64,000 bases of DNA, taken from NCBI GenBank assembly GCA_943327755.2, contig CALPYF020000003.1, positions 124,001 through 188,000 on the forward strand. The letters are read 5' to 3'. This document shows positions 7,688 to 19,149 of this stretch, piece after piece (position 1 is the first letter of the stretch; each line of letters begins with the position of its first letter). Origin of the DNA: Deinococcus hopiensis KR-140. GTDB taxonomy: Bacteria; Deinococcota; Deinococci; Deinococcales; Deinococcaceae. Position numbers and translations under genes: made by a program. The notes below the pieces were generated by a model, which made no database searches, was not told where the DNA came from, and saw only the letters and a list, made by a program, of their open reading frames with translations.

Positions 7688-9466
7688 GTGACGCTGGACG
7701 CGACCGACGCCATCTCGCCGCTGGGGGTGCTGCCCCCGGCGGGCCCCACCTGCATTCATCTGCCGCTGGACGTGACCCCCGAGGGCCTGGCCCGGCATGC
7801 GGTGGGCCTGGCGAACGCGCGGGGCGGGACGGTGCTGGTGGGTGTGGACGCCGTGTCGGGCAGCGCGCGGGACGCGGGGGAACTGCATCCTCTGATGATC
7901 ACGCACGCGATCTTCGAACTGTCAGGCGGGAGATTGACGGTGAACGTGCAGCATCACCGCCTGCCGGGCGGGGCGCGGGTGCTGGCGGTCTTCGTGCCAC
8001 ACGCGCCGTACGTGCTGGCCGCGCCGGACGGCTCGGTGATCACCTGGGACGGCGCGCACCTCGTGCCGGTCACGCCGGGCGAGTCGGAACCGGTCGCGGA
8101 TCAGGATTTCACGGCGACCGTCCCCCCGGACGCGTCCCTGGCGGACCTGGACCCGGCGGAGGTCGCGCGGCTGCGCGGGCTGGGCCGCCGGGCGAGCGCG
8201 GCGAACCTCCCGGACCTGGATTTCCTGCGGGAGCTGGGCCTGCTGATTCCCAGCGGCGGGGCGCTGCGGCCCACGCTCGCGGCGATCCTGCTGGCGGGCA
8301 CCCCGGCGGCGCTGCGGGCGCACGTGCCGCAGTCGGAGGTGTGTTTCTACCACCACCAGACGACCGACGTGGAGTTCCAGTTCCGCGAGGACCTGCTGCG
8401 GCCCATTCCGGCGCTGCTGACACGACTGGCGGAACTCATCCAGGCCCGGAACCGCTTCACGCCGGTGCAGGTGGGCCTGTTCCGCATCGAGGTGTGGGAT
8501 CAGGACGAGGTCGTGTACCGCGAGGCGCTGCTGAACGCCCTGACGCACCGGGACTACACGCTGCGGGACGCGGTGCACGTGCATCACTTCCCGGACCGGC
8601 TGGAGATCATGAACCCGGGCGGTCTGCCGGGGGGAATCACGCCGGGGAACATCCTGCGGCATCAGCCCAAGCGCCGCAATCCGCTGCTGGCGGAGTCCCT
8701 GGCGCGCCTGGGGCTGGTCGAGCGGGCCGGGGTGGGCGTGGACAAGATGTACTCGCTGATGCTGCGGCACGGCAAGGAACCGCCGGAGTACACCACGTAC
8801 CCGGATTCGGTGACGCTAGCGCTGCACTCGCCGGGCTTCGACGCGGAGTTCGTGCGCTTCGTGGCCCGCAAGCAGGAGGAGATGCAGACCCTCTCGCTGG
8901 ACGTCCTGATCGTCCTGAGCCTGCTGGCGCGTGAGGGCGAGGCGACCCGCGCGGCGCTGGCCCGCGCGCTGCAACTCCCGGAGGACCGCACGCCCCGCCT
9001 GCTGCGCGGCATGGAGGACCACGGCCTGATCCGCCGCGCCGGGGTGGGCCGCGGCATCGCGTATGTCCTGAGTGACGAGGTCCGCGCCGCCCTGGGCCGC
9101 CCCGCGCTGAGCCCGTCTCAGGGCGTGGTCGAGGTCGCGCCCCCCGCGCCCACGCCTGTAGCAGTAATCCCGGCCGCGCCTGCCCCGACACTCCCCGTCC
9201 CGGTGCCCGCTCAGCAGACCGCGCCGAAGCCTGCGCGGGCGCCGCGCCGCCCATCTGACAGCAGCGGCCCGAATACGGCCGAGGTTCGCGCGATCGCGCT
9301 GGCCCTGGCGCGCGAGCACGGCCGGGTGCGGAACGTGGACCTGCGCGGGGCGTGCGGCATCACCACGCAGCAGGCGTGGCGGACCCTGCGCAAGCTGGTG
9401 CAGGACGGGCTGCTGCGCAAGCTGGGCACCGGCACGCGCGACGCGGCGTACGAACTGCTGAACTGA
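7688..9466 (+). CDS. AlbA_2-type ATP-binding protein with GHKL-like domain and extra C-terminal winged helix
   Basis: 592 residues. The N-terminus (LANARGGTVLVGVD) matches the AlbA_2 (divergent AAA / Schlafen-like) domain. The middle carries VYREALLNALTHRDY and DRLEIMNPGGLPGGIT, the N-box and G-box style motifs of the HATPase_c_4 module, followed by a conserved helix around HQPKRRNPLLAESLARLGLVERAGVGVDKM. A winged-helix segment follows at about residues 405-460, then an Ala/Pro-rich linker and a second helix-turn-helix near the C-terminus (NVDLRGACGITTQQAWRTLRKLV). The family is usually annotated as a transcriptional regulator or RecG-like protein. A regulatory DNA-binding role is likely; the target is unknown. 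Confidence 0.78.
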   Translation: MTLDATDAISPLGVLPPAGPTCIHLPLDVTPEGLARHAVGLANARGGTVLVGVDAVSGSARDAGELHPLMITHAIFELSGGRLTVNVQHHRLPGGARVLAVFVPHAPYVLAAPDGSVITWDGAHLVPVTPGESEPVADQDFTATVPPDASLADLDPAEVARLRGLGRRASAANLPDLDFLRELGLLIPSGGALRPTLAAILLAGTPAALRAHVPQSEVCFYHHQTTDVEFQFREDLLRPIPALLTRLAELIQARNRFTPVQVGLFRIEVWDQDEVVYREALLNALTHRDYTLRDAVHVHHFPDRLEIMNPGGLPGGITPGNILRHQPKRRNPLLAESLARLGLVERAGVGVDKMYSLMLRHGKEPPEYTTYPDSVTLALHSPGFDAEFVRFVARKQEEMQTLSLDVLIVLSLLAREGEATRAALARALQLPEDRTPRLLRGMEDHGLIRRAGVGRGIAYVLSDEVRAALGRPALSPSQGVVEVAPPAPTPVAVIPAAPAPTLPVPVPAQQTAPKPARAPRRPSDSSGPNTAEVRAIALALAREHGRVRNVDLRGACGITTQQAWRTLRKLVQDGLLRKLGTGTRDAAYELLN

Positions 9467-9545
9467 CCGCGCCAGTCAGCCGGGCCTCTGCCTGGCGTGG
9501 CGTGAGGGCCTGAAAACCGCCGGGACGGGCGGTACAGTCGGAGGC

Positions 9546-9962
9546 GTGAGTTCCTTCGACGAGTTGCAGGCGGTGATCCGGCGTGGCGCTCAGGCCCGGC
9601 AGGCCGATCAGCAGGCCTGCGAGGGGTTCCTGAATCTGCTGTACCACGCGCTGCGCGCGGCCAACGGACCGGGGTTGCCGCTGAACAACGTCAGCATGGA
9701 TCCTACGCCTGATCCGCAGGAGGCGCTGCGGCCGGCGCCGCTGGGCAGCTGGCACGCGGCGTGGTTCCGGCTGGGCCTGTGTGAGGTGCGGGTGCGGGTG
9801 CGGCGCGCCGACGGCGCCTTTCGCGGCGAGTACGGGCAGGGCGAGGGCTTCCGGGTGGATGACCTGACCGAGGACAGCGTGCTGCGGCTGGCGCGGCAGC
9901 TGCTGCGGGACGTGATCAAGATGTACGGCGGCGCGCAGGAGGACGGCACACACCTGAACTGA
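9546..9962 (+). CDS. Conserved hypothetical protein
   Basis: 138 residues, GTG start at 9546 with a TACAGT box at 9533-9538 seven bases upstream. An alpha-helical N-terminal third precedes a beta region rich in paired charges (CEVRVRVRRADGAFRGEYGQGEGFRVDD) and a C-terminal helix. No signal peptide or membrane segment. I do not recognise the family. It faces the sugar permease gene across a strong shared hairpin. Confidence 0.6.
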   Translation: MSSFDELQAVIRRGAQARQADQQACEGFLNLLYHALRAANGPGLPLNNVSMDPTPDPQEALRPAPLGSWHAAWFRLGLCEVRVRVRRADGAFRGEYGQGEGFRVDDLTEDSVLRLARQLLRDVIKMYGGAQEDGTHLN

Positions 9963-10001
9963 CTTGGGCCGCTCCCTCCAGCAGGGAGCGGCCCAAGTCA
10001 G
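9959..10001. terminator. Bidirectional hairpin terminator between convergent genes
   Basis: A perfect inverted repeat with 19-base arms (9959-9977 and 9983-10001) and a 5-base loop. It includes the stop codon of the plus-strand gene and ends 12 bases before the stop of the minus-strand permease. There is no T-run, so it may act as an mRNA 3' stabiliser as much as a terminator. Confidence 0.75.
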
Positions 10002-10013
10002 GGTGGGCGACGG

Positions 10014-10865
10014 TCAGCCCTTCACGGCCCCGGCGGTCAGACCGGACACGATGTTGCGCTGGAACACGAGGACCAGGATGATCAGCGGGACGGTCACGAC
10101 GATGCTGGCGGCCATGATCGGGCCCCACGGCTGGTCGAACTGCGTGGCGCCCGAGTAGTTGGCGATCACGACGGGCACGGTGCGGTTCGTGCTGGTGAAG
10201 GTCAGCGCGAACAGGTACTCGTTCCAGGCATTGATGAACGCCAGCAGGCCGGTGGTGACCAGGGCAGGCATCATCACGGGGAACAGCACCTGGAAGAGGG
10301 TCTGGAGGGGACTGGCGCCGTCCACGAGCGCCGCTTCTTCCAGCTCTCCGGGGATGTCCCGCACGAAGCTGGTGAGCACCCACACGGTGAAGGGGATGGT
10401 GAAGATCAGGTACGTGAGGATCAGGCCGACGGGGTTGTTGTACAGGCCCAGGTTACTGATCAGGGTGTACAGGCCCGAGAGCACCGCAATCTGCGGGAAG
10501 ACACTGACAGCCAGGATGACGTACATGATGATCTGCTTGCCCTTGAAGCGGAAGCGGCCCAGGGCGTACGCGGCGAACGAGCCGATCAGCAGACTGATGA
10601 GGACCGAGCCGACCGCGACGATCAGAGAGTACAGCAGGCCGCGCTGGAAGTTGGGGTTGGCGAACACCTGGGTGTAGTTCTGGAAGGTGGTCTCGGCGGT
10701 GATGAACTGCGCCGGGGGCAGGAACAGGTCGCCGGGCGAGCGCAGGCTGGTCAGCACGGCCCAGAAGAACGGGGCGAGCAGGTAGAAGGCGATGACTAGC
10801 ACCAGCAGGTAGAACGCGGCGCGTTGCAGGTAGTACAGGGCCGGATTGGTGGTTTTCAGGTTCAT
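10014..10865 (-). CDS. Sugar ABC transporter permease, MalG family
   Basis: 283 residues with six predicted membrane segments. The EAA loop that docks the ATPase is seen as EEAALVDGASPLQTLFQVLFP (with the conserved G), and AFINAWNEYLFAL is a signature of MalG-type carbohydrate permeases. It lies 13 bases downstream of the partner permease and shares its operon with the binding protein at 11951. No ATPase gene is present in the operon. A trehalose/maltose-type substrate is inferred from the binding protein. Confidence 0.9.
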   Translation of the reverse strand: MNLKTTNPALYYLQRAAFYLLVLVIAFYLLAPFFWAVLTSLRSPGDLFLPPAQFITAETTFQNYTQVFANPNFQRGLLYSLIVAVGSVLISLLIGSFAAYALGRFRFKGKQIIMYVILAVSVFPQIAVLSGLYTLISNLGLYNNPVGLILTYLIFTIPFTVWVLTSFVRDIPGELEEAALVDGASPLQTLFQVLFPVMMPALVTTGLLAFINAWNEYLFALTFTSTNRTVPVVIANYSGATQFDQPWGPIMAASIVVTVPLIILVLVFQRNIVSGLTAGAVKG

Positions 10866-10878
10866 GCGGGCCCTCCCC

Positions 10879-11808
10879 TCAGTCGAATTTCACGCGGAAT
10901 GCGGTGACGTACACGACGACGATCACCATGATGATCACGAAGATCGCCACGCTGACGGCGCTGCCGAAGCCCAGCAGCGAGTTGTCGATCAGGGCCTGCC
11001 GGGCGTAGCCGGTCATGCTGGTCGCGGCGGCGTTCACGTTCCCCAGCATCACGGACATGATGTCGAACACGCGCAGGGCGTCCAGGCTGCGGAACACCAG
11101 CGCGACCAGCAGCGCGGGGCGCAGCAGCGGCAGGGTCAGGCGCCAGAACTGGGTCCATTTGCTCGCGCCGTCCATGTCGGCCGCTTCGTACATGTCGCTG
11201 GGCAGGCTCTGCAGGCCCGCGAGGATCAGCAGCGCCATGAAGGAGGTGGTCTTCCAGACGTCCACGGCGATCAGGGCCCAGATGGCGCTGTCGGTGTTGG
11301 CCAGCAGCGCCTGGCCGCCCAGCAGGCCGCGGCCGATCAGGCCGAAGGAGTCGTTGTACATGTACGACCACATCTGCGCGGACACCACAGTGGGGATCGC
11401 CCAGGGCACAAGCATGGCGGTGCGCAGCAGCCCGCGCCCCTTGAAGGTGCTGTTCACGACCAGCGCGATGATCATGCCGAAGATCGTTTCCAGCGTGACG
11501 GACACGACGGTGAACAGCAGGGTGTTCTTCACGGCGCCCCACCACTTGGGATCCTGCAGGAAGCCCAGGGCGACCCCCTCGTCGGTGGTGAACCAGAAGT
11601 TGCCCAGGCCGATGAAGGTCCGCTGTTCCGGCGTGGTGAGGCTCGCGTCGAACAGGGAGAAGTAGATGGTGCGGTACAGCGGGTACCCGGCGACCAGGGC
11701 GATGGCGATCAGGGTGGGCAGCAGCAGCCAGATGGCCTGGCGGGCTCGGGCGGCCTCGATACCGCGGGTGCGGACGGGCCGGGCGGGCGCGGTGGGGTTC
11801 ACGGTCAT
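10879..11808 (-). CDS. Sugar ABC transporter permease, MalF family
   Basis: 309 residues with six membrane segments after a short basic N-terminus. The EAA motif is YEAADMDGASKWTQFWRLTLP, followed by the usual hydrophobic helices; AMLVPWAIPTVVSAQMW is typical of MalF-like subunits for disaccharides. A GGAGG Shine-Dalgarno precedes the ATG. It is separated from the upstream binding-protein gene by 142 bases that contain a hairpin, and lies 13 bases before the second permease. Confidence 0.9.
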   Translation of the reverse strand: MTVNPTAPARPVRTRGIEAARARQAIWLLLPTLIAIALVAGYPLYRTIYFSLFDASLTTPEQRTFIGLGNFWFTTDEGVALGFLQDPKWWGAVKNTLLFTVVSVTLETIFGMIIALVVNSTFKGRGLLRTAMLVPWAIPTVVSAQMWSYMYNDSFGLIGRGLLGGQALLANTDSAIWALIAVDVWKTTSFMALLILAGLQSLPSDMYEAADMDGASKWTQFWRLTLPLLRPALLVALVFRSLDALRVFDIMSVMLGNVNAAATSMTGYARQALIDNSLLGFGSAVSVAIFVIIMVIVVVYVTAFRVKFD

Positions 11809-11903
11809 GCCGGGTGTACCTCCTGGGTTGGGCTTGGGTTCAGTGTAGGTGGGCGTGCTGACCGGGAGTCCGGATGAACGCTTTCGTAAGGGAGGAATGA
11901 GAA

Positions 11904-11933
11904 GGGGGACACCCCGGGTGGTGGGCGTCCCCC
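11904..11933 (-). terminator. Intercistronic hairpin between binding-protein and permease genes
   Basis: GGGGGAC at 11904-11910 pairs with GTCCCCC at 11927-11933. The hairpin lies just downstream of the binding-protein stop codon inside the operon, where an attenuator or RNA-stabilising stem would raise binding protein over permeases. Confidence 0.5.
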
Positions 11934-11950
11934 CTGTCAGTGGGCGGGGC

Positions 11951-13210
11951 TTACCAGCCGCGGCCCTTGATGCGGGCGAGGTCGCCGTTGAGCTTGGCGA
12001 CGGCGGCCTGACCCTTCATCTTGCCGTTCAGGACGTCGCTGACGGCGGTGCTGAAGGCCTGGGAGACCTGGTTGTACTTGCTCTTGGTGGGGCCGGAGGG
12101 ACGGGCCACGGCGCTGGTGAAGACGCTGTACAGGCTGCCGAAGAAGGGGTTCTTGGCGAGGATGTCCTTGTCCTTGTACAGGGCGGGGAGGGTGGGGTTG
12201 TAGGCGCCTTCAATCGCGCGGATCTTCTGCTCGGCGGGGCCGGCGAGGTAGCGCACGAGGTCGATGGCGGCGGCCTGGTTCTTGGAGTACTGACTCACGC
12301 CGAGCTGCCAGCCGCCGAGGGTGGCGGCGTTGCGGCTGCCGCCGCTGGGGAGGGGCGCGACGCCGATCTTGCCCTTGACCTTGCTGTCGTCACCCTGGCC
12401 GAGCGCCCAGGCGTAGGGCCAGTTGCGCATGAAGGCGGCGTTGCCGGCCTGGAAGATGCCGCGGGCGTCTTCTTCGGCGTAGGTGGTGACGCCGGCGGGG
12501 CTGATGCTCCTGATCCAGCTGGCGGCGGTGTCCAGCGCCTTGGCGGCCTGGGCGTTGTTGATGGTGATCTTGCCAGTGCTGTCGACGATGGTGCCGCCGC
12601 CGAAGCTGGCGACCCATTCCAGGGCGTCGCAGGTCAGGCCTTCGTAGTTCTTGCCCTGCCAGACGAAGCCGGTGAAGGCCTTGTTGGTCTTCTGCTCGCC
12701 GGTCTGGATCTTCTTGGCCATCAGGGCCATCTCGGTCCAGGTCTTGGGAGCGGCGGTGAAGCCGTACTTCTTCAGGAGGTCGGTGCGGTAGTACAGCAGG
12801 CCGGCGTCGGTGAACCAGGGCAGCGCGACGAGCTTGCCGTCAACGGTGTCGGCGTCGAGGATGCCCTTGAAGTGCGCGTTGATCTCGTTGGCGGGCACCT
12901 TGCCCTTCAGGTCCACGAAGTGCTGGGCGAGCAGGCCGGGCCAGACGACGTCGAGCTGGTACACGTCGATGTCGCTGCTCTTGGCGGCGAGCTGCTGCTG
13001 GTACAGGCCGAGGCGGTCGTTGGTGAGGTTGGGGCTCTCGAAGATCTTGACTTCGTTGCCGGTCTTCTTGGCCCAGCGGGCGGCGCCTTCCTTGCACAGC
13101 TGGAGTTCCTGGCCGACGGCGCCGCAGGCGAGGGTGACGGTGACGGCGCTGGCGTTGCTGCTGACGGCGATGGCGGCGCTGAGGCTGACGAGTGCGATGA
13201 CTTTCTTCAT
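11951..13210 (-). CDS. Extracellular sugar-binding protein of an ABC importer (trehalose/maltose type)
   Basis: 419 residues. The ATG at 13210 is preceded by AAGGGGG and begins a clean signal peptide (MKKVIALVSLSAAIA...SNASA). The mature part has the family-1 solute-binding fold: KKTGNEVKIFE, DIDVYQLDVVWPGLLAQHF, LPWFTDAGLLYYRTDLLKKYG and GIFQAGNAAFMRNWPYAW. The VVWPGLLAQHF and NWPYAW stretches resemble trehalose/maltose-binding proteins of Thermus and Thermococcus. There is no lipobox Cys at the cleavage site. It is the first gene of a three-gene operon with two permeases and has a strong promoter flanked by two operator-like repeats. Confidence 0.9.
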   Translation of the reverse strand: MKKVIALVSLSAAIAVSSNASAVTVTLACGAVGQELQLCKEGAARWAKKTGNEVKIFESPNLTNDRLGLYQQQLAAKSSDIDVYQLDVVWPGLLAQHFVDLKGKVPANEINAHFKGILDADTVDGKLVALPWFTDAGLLYYRTDLLKKYGFTAAPKTWTEMALMAKKIQTGEQKTNKAFTGFVWQGKNYEGLTCDALEWVASFGGGTIVDSTGKITINNAQAAKALDTAASWIRSISPAGVTTYAEEDARGIFQAGNAAFMRNWPYAWALGQGDDSKVKGKIGVAPLPSGGSRNAATLGGWQLGVSQYSKNQAAAIDLVRYLAGPAEQKIRAIEGAYNPTLPALYKDKDILAKNPFFGSLYSVFTSAVARPSGPTKSKYNQVSQAFSTAVSDVLNGKMKGQAAVAKLNGDLARIKGRGW

Positions 13211-13253
13211 GCATCCCCCTTGGTGGGTGCCGGACAGGCCCGGCCCGCTTCTG

Positions 13254-13266
13254 TGAAGCGGTTCCA
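13254..13266. promoter_or_regulatory. LacI-type operator, downstream copy
   Basis: TGAAGCGGTTCCA, an inverted repeat of the form GAANCGNTTC with a CG centre. It lies about 20 bases downstream of the predicted transcription start of the sugar-binding-protein operon, a repressing position. Related copies sit at 13319, 36968 and 37226. Confidence 0.6.
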
Positions 13267-13289
13267 CGTGTTTCGTTCTTGGTGTGGCA

Positions 13290-13318
13290 AGCGTACACCG
13301 CCGCCCTCAAGCTGTCAA
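13290..13318 (-). promoter_or_regulatory. Sigma-70-type promoter of the sugar importer operon
   Basis: On the minus strand, TTGACA (13313-13318), a 17-base spacer and TACGCT (13290-13295, preceded by TG as an extended -10). The start site would be near 13283, giving a leader of about 70 bases before the ATG at 13210. Confidence 0.75.
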
Positions 13319-13332
13319 TGGAAACAGTTCCA
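13319..13332. promoter_or_regulatory. LacI-type operator, upstream copy
   Basis: TGGAAACAGTTCCA abuts the -35 hexamer. It keeps the GAA...TTC arms of the other three copies but has CA instead of CG in the centre. Confidence 0.55.
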
Positions 13333-13535
13333 ACACCTGGAGACCAGAATTCGCAACCCCGAACAAATGCCGACCAGGACAGCTTCCGGGCCTGTCCAGC
13401 CCCCCCAGCGGAGGCACCCCACTGCGGCCTCCGACAGACAGGCCGACGGGTTCGAAAACGATTCAGATCTCTCCCCAGCCGGGCCGCTGATCTCACCTCC
13501 CTACCTACCGGGAGCGCACCTCCGAGGGGCAGCAT
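13333..13535. other. Intergenic region with no gene seen
   Basis: About 200 bases upstream of the sugar operon promoter and downstream of the nucleotidase terminator. I see no gene, RNA or repeat here. Confidence 0.4.
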
Positions 13536-13566
13536 AAAAAACACCCCCAGCCGCAGGCCGGGGGTG
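13536..13566 (-). terminator. Rho-independent terminator of the nucleotidase gene
   Basis: On the minus strand, an 11-base stem CACCCCCGGCC / GGCTGGGGGTG (one G-T pair) with a 3-base loop is followed directly by TTTTTT. It lies 17 bases after the stop codon. Confidence 0.88.
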
Positions 13567-13582
13567 CAGGGCGCGCCGGGGA

Positions 13583-15496
13583 TCAGTACTTGATGTAGTA
13601 CTCGGCGAAGCCGTCGTCGCGGGTCTTGACCAGCGTGGCGTTGCCCGGCATGTACTTCTGGGCGGTGGGGCTGCTGGTGTACAGCAGGGTCGCGCCGGGG
13701 ATGGGGGTCAGCTTCCAGTTGCCGTCCGCCGTGGGGTTCACGGTCTTCTGGTCGTTGAAGTACCCGATCAGCGCCTGGCGGGTCTCGTCAGGTGCCTGCA
13801 GGATGATGTTCTTGCCGTTCAGTCCGGGGAACGACCCGCCGCCCGAGGCGCGGTAGTTGTTCGTGGCGACCACGAACTGCGCGGCCGGGTCGATGGGCTT
13901 GCCCATGTAGGTCAGGTTCTTGATGCGGTGCGCGCCAGCGTTGGCGACCTCGCCCTTGCTGTTGTAGCGGTTGGGCTGGGTCACGTCGATCTCGTAGCTC
14001 ACGCCGTCGATCACGTCGAAGTTGTAGGTGGGGAAGCTCTCGTCCACGAGCGCCTGCGGCTCGGCCTTGCTGGGGTCGATCTGCTTGAACTGCCCGGCGC
14101 TGCGCTCCAGCCACTCCTGCACCTGCGCGCCGGTGACGAGCACGGCCTGCACGGTGTTCGGGTACACGTAGAGGTCGGCGACGTTCTTGATCGCCAGCGT
14201 TCCGGCGGGGATGTCGGTGTAGTAGCTCGCGCCCGCGCGGCCCCCAGCCTTGAAGGGCGCGGCGGCGGACAGGACGGGCAGGTCCTTGTACTTGGTGCTG
14301 CTCAGCGCGGCCTTCACGTACGCGATCTGCGCGTTGCTGACGAGCTGCACGCTGGGGTCGTCCTGCGTCAGCGCCCAGTAGGAGTTGATGGGGGCGGTCA
14401 GGTCGGCGACCTTGCCGCGCACGTACGCCAGGGTGCCCTCGTGCGCCTGCTTGACAGCGGCGGCGATGCGGGGGTCGGGGGTGACGAGGTTCTTCTTGGC
14501 CGTCTTGTCCCAGATGGGGCGCACGGCGGACTGGGTGTCCTGGATGCTCCACTTCTGGGTCTTGCGGTCGAAGTTCAGTTTCAGGTCGATGATGCCCAGG
14601 TCGTTGCCCCAGAAGCCGGCCATGACGACGGCCTTGCCGTTGATGGTGCCCTTGGTGATGTCCGCGCCGGGGATGCTCTTGTACACCGGCCCGGGGAATT
14701 CCTGGTGGCTGTGGCCGGACAGGACGACGTCCAGGCCGGGGACCTTGGTCAGTTCGGTCACGGCGTTCTCGGCGCCGGGCACGTAGTCGGCGTTGATGCC
14801 GCTGTGCGCGATGGCCACGACGATGTCCGCGCCCTTGGCCTTCATTTCGGGGATGAACTTGCGGGCGGTTTCGACCATGTCGCGGGTCGTGACCTTGCCG
14901 TCGAGGTTCGCCTTGTCCCACGCCATGATCTGGGGGGGCAGCAGGCCGATCACGCCCACGTTGATGTAGTAGGGGCGGCCGGTGGTGTCGAACACCAGCT
15001 TGCGCTGGATCAGGTAGGGCGTGAAGGCGTTCTTGTCGTTGGCGGGGTTGCCGTCGCCGTCGTCGACGTACACGTTCGCGCTAACGTAGGGCATCGGGGC
15101 GGCCGACAGGACCTTGCTCAGGAAGGGCAGACCGTAGTTGAACTCGTGGTTGCCCAGGTTCCCGGCGTCGTAGCCGAGCACGGCCATGGCGGCGTGCATG
15201 GGGTGACGCTGACCTTCGGCCAGGGGGTTGACGCGGGCCACGAAGTCACCCAGGGGGTTGCCCTGGATCAGGTCGCCGTTGTCGAACAGCATGCTGTTGC
15301 GGGCTTCCTTGCGGGCGTTCTGCACCAGGGTGGCGGTGTACTCCAGGCCGAACTCGCCGGTGGGCTTGTCCTGGTAGTAGTCGTAGCCGAGCGCGCTGGT
15401 GTGCAGGTCGGTCGTTTCGAGGATGCGCAGGTTCACGGTCTGCGCGCCCGCCGCGCCGAGGAGCAGCGCCGTCATCAGGGGAATGTGTTTCAGCAC
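13583..15496 (-). CDS. cpdB: Exported 2',3'-cyclic-nucleotide 2'-phosphodiesterase / 3'-nucleotidase family enzyme
   Basis: 637 residues from a GTG at 15496. A signal peptide (HIPLMTALLLGAAGA) is followed by an N-terminal calcineurin-like metallophosphatase: LETTDLHTS, DNGDLIQGNPLGDF, GNLGNHEFNYG, AIAHSGI and SGHSHQEF supply the Asp/His/Asn metal ligands. The C-terminal 5'-nucleotidase domain carries FDVIDGVSYEIDVTQP and ATNNYRASGGGSFPGL, the substrate-stacking region of CpdB-type enzymes. It should hydrolyse extracytoplasmic nucleotides to nucleosides and phosphate. The GTG is preferred over an upstream ATG at 15523 because a TATTCT -10 box lies 7 bases before it. Confidence 0.9.
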   Translation of the reverse strand: MLKHIPLMTALLLGAAGAQTVNLRILETTDLHTSALGYDYYQDKPTGEFGLEYTATLVQNARKEARNSMLFDNGDLIQGNPLGDFVARVNPLAEGQRHPMHAAMAVLGYDAGNLGNHEFNYGLPFLSKVLSAAPMPYVSANVYVDDGDGNPANDKNAFTPYLIQRKLVFDTTGRPYYINVGVIGLLPPQIMAWDKANLDGKVTTRDMVETARKFIPEMKAKGADIVVAIAHSGINADYVPGAENAVTELTKVPGLDVVLSGHSHQEFPGPVYKSIPGADITKGTINGKAVVMAGFWGNDLGIIDLKLNFDRKTQKWSIQDTQSAVRPIWDKTAKKNLVTPDPRIAAAVKQAHEGTLAYVRGKVADLTAPINSYWALTQDDPSVQLVSNAQIAYVKAALSSTKYKDLPVLSAAAPFKAGGRAGASYYTDIPAGTLAIKNVADLYVYPNTVQAVLVTGAQVQEWLERSAGQFKQIDPSKAEPQALVDESFPTYNFDVIDGVSYEIDVTQPNRYNSKGEVANAGAHRIKNLTYMGKPIDPAAQFVVATNNYRASGGGSFPGLNGKNIILQAPDETRQALIGYFNDQKTVNPTADGNWKLTPIPGATLLYTSSPTAQKYMPGNATLVKTRDDGFAEYYIKY

Positions 15497-15503
15497 GCCC
15501 GAC

Positions 15504-15509
15504 AGAATA
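15504..15509 (-). promoter_or_regulatory. -10 element (TATTCT) for the nucleotidase gene
   Basis: On the minus strand TATTCT is 7 bases before the GTG at 15496, marking a leaderless start. Confidence 0.55.
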
Positions 15510-15585
15510 GCGAAAAGTGTCATGGCTGTATCGCCCCGCCCCGGGTGGGCGGCGGGTCAGTCATGAGAACAGCCTCAGGGGACCT

Positions 15586-17662
<2,077 letters not shown>

Positions 17663-17673
17663 GAGTCCCCCCC

Positions 17674-17702
17674 TCCATCACCCATCAACCATCCCCCATC
17701 GA
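17674..17702. repeat. Short GATGGTTGATGG-type repeat between glcF and glcD
   Basis: The plus strand reads as imperfect repeats of CCATCAACC/CCATCACCC. The same word family recurs in the hairpin region at 31871-31940. Confidence 0.45.
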
Positions 17703-17705
17703 CCC

Positions 17706-18983
<1,278 letters not shown>

Positions 18984-19149
18984 GCAGCCACGCTCATGGG
19001 GCACAGGATAGAGGCGGGTGGCCGGGACAGGCGGAACGCGGCGGCGCAGACGACTAGCCAGATGAAGCTGTCCCCCATCGGGAAACACCGCGCCGGGTTC
19101 GTGATCACACGCAACTTTTCCCCGCGCGGGGGGGTGCACACTGCCGGGC

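Noticed and set aside
10846..11877. Plus-strand frame of about 343 codons across the sugar permease genes
   Set aside because: It is rich in Gln, His and Gly and antisense to a permease with an intact EAA motif; no promoter or Shine-Dalgarno supports it.
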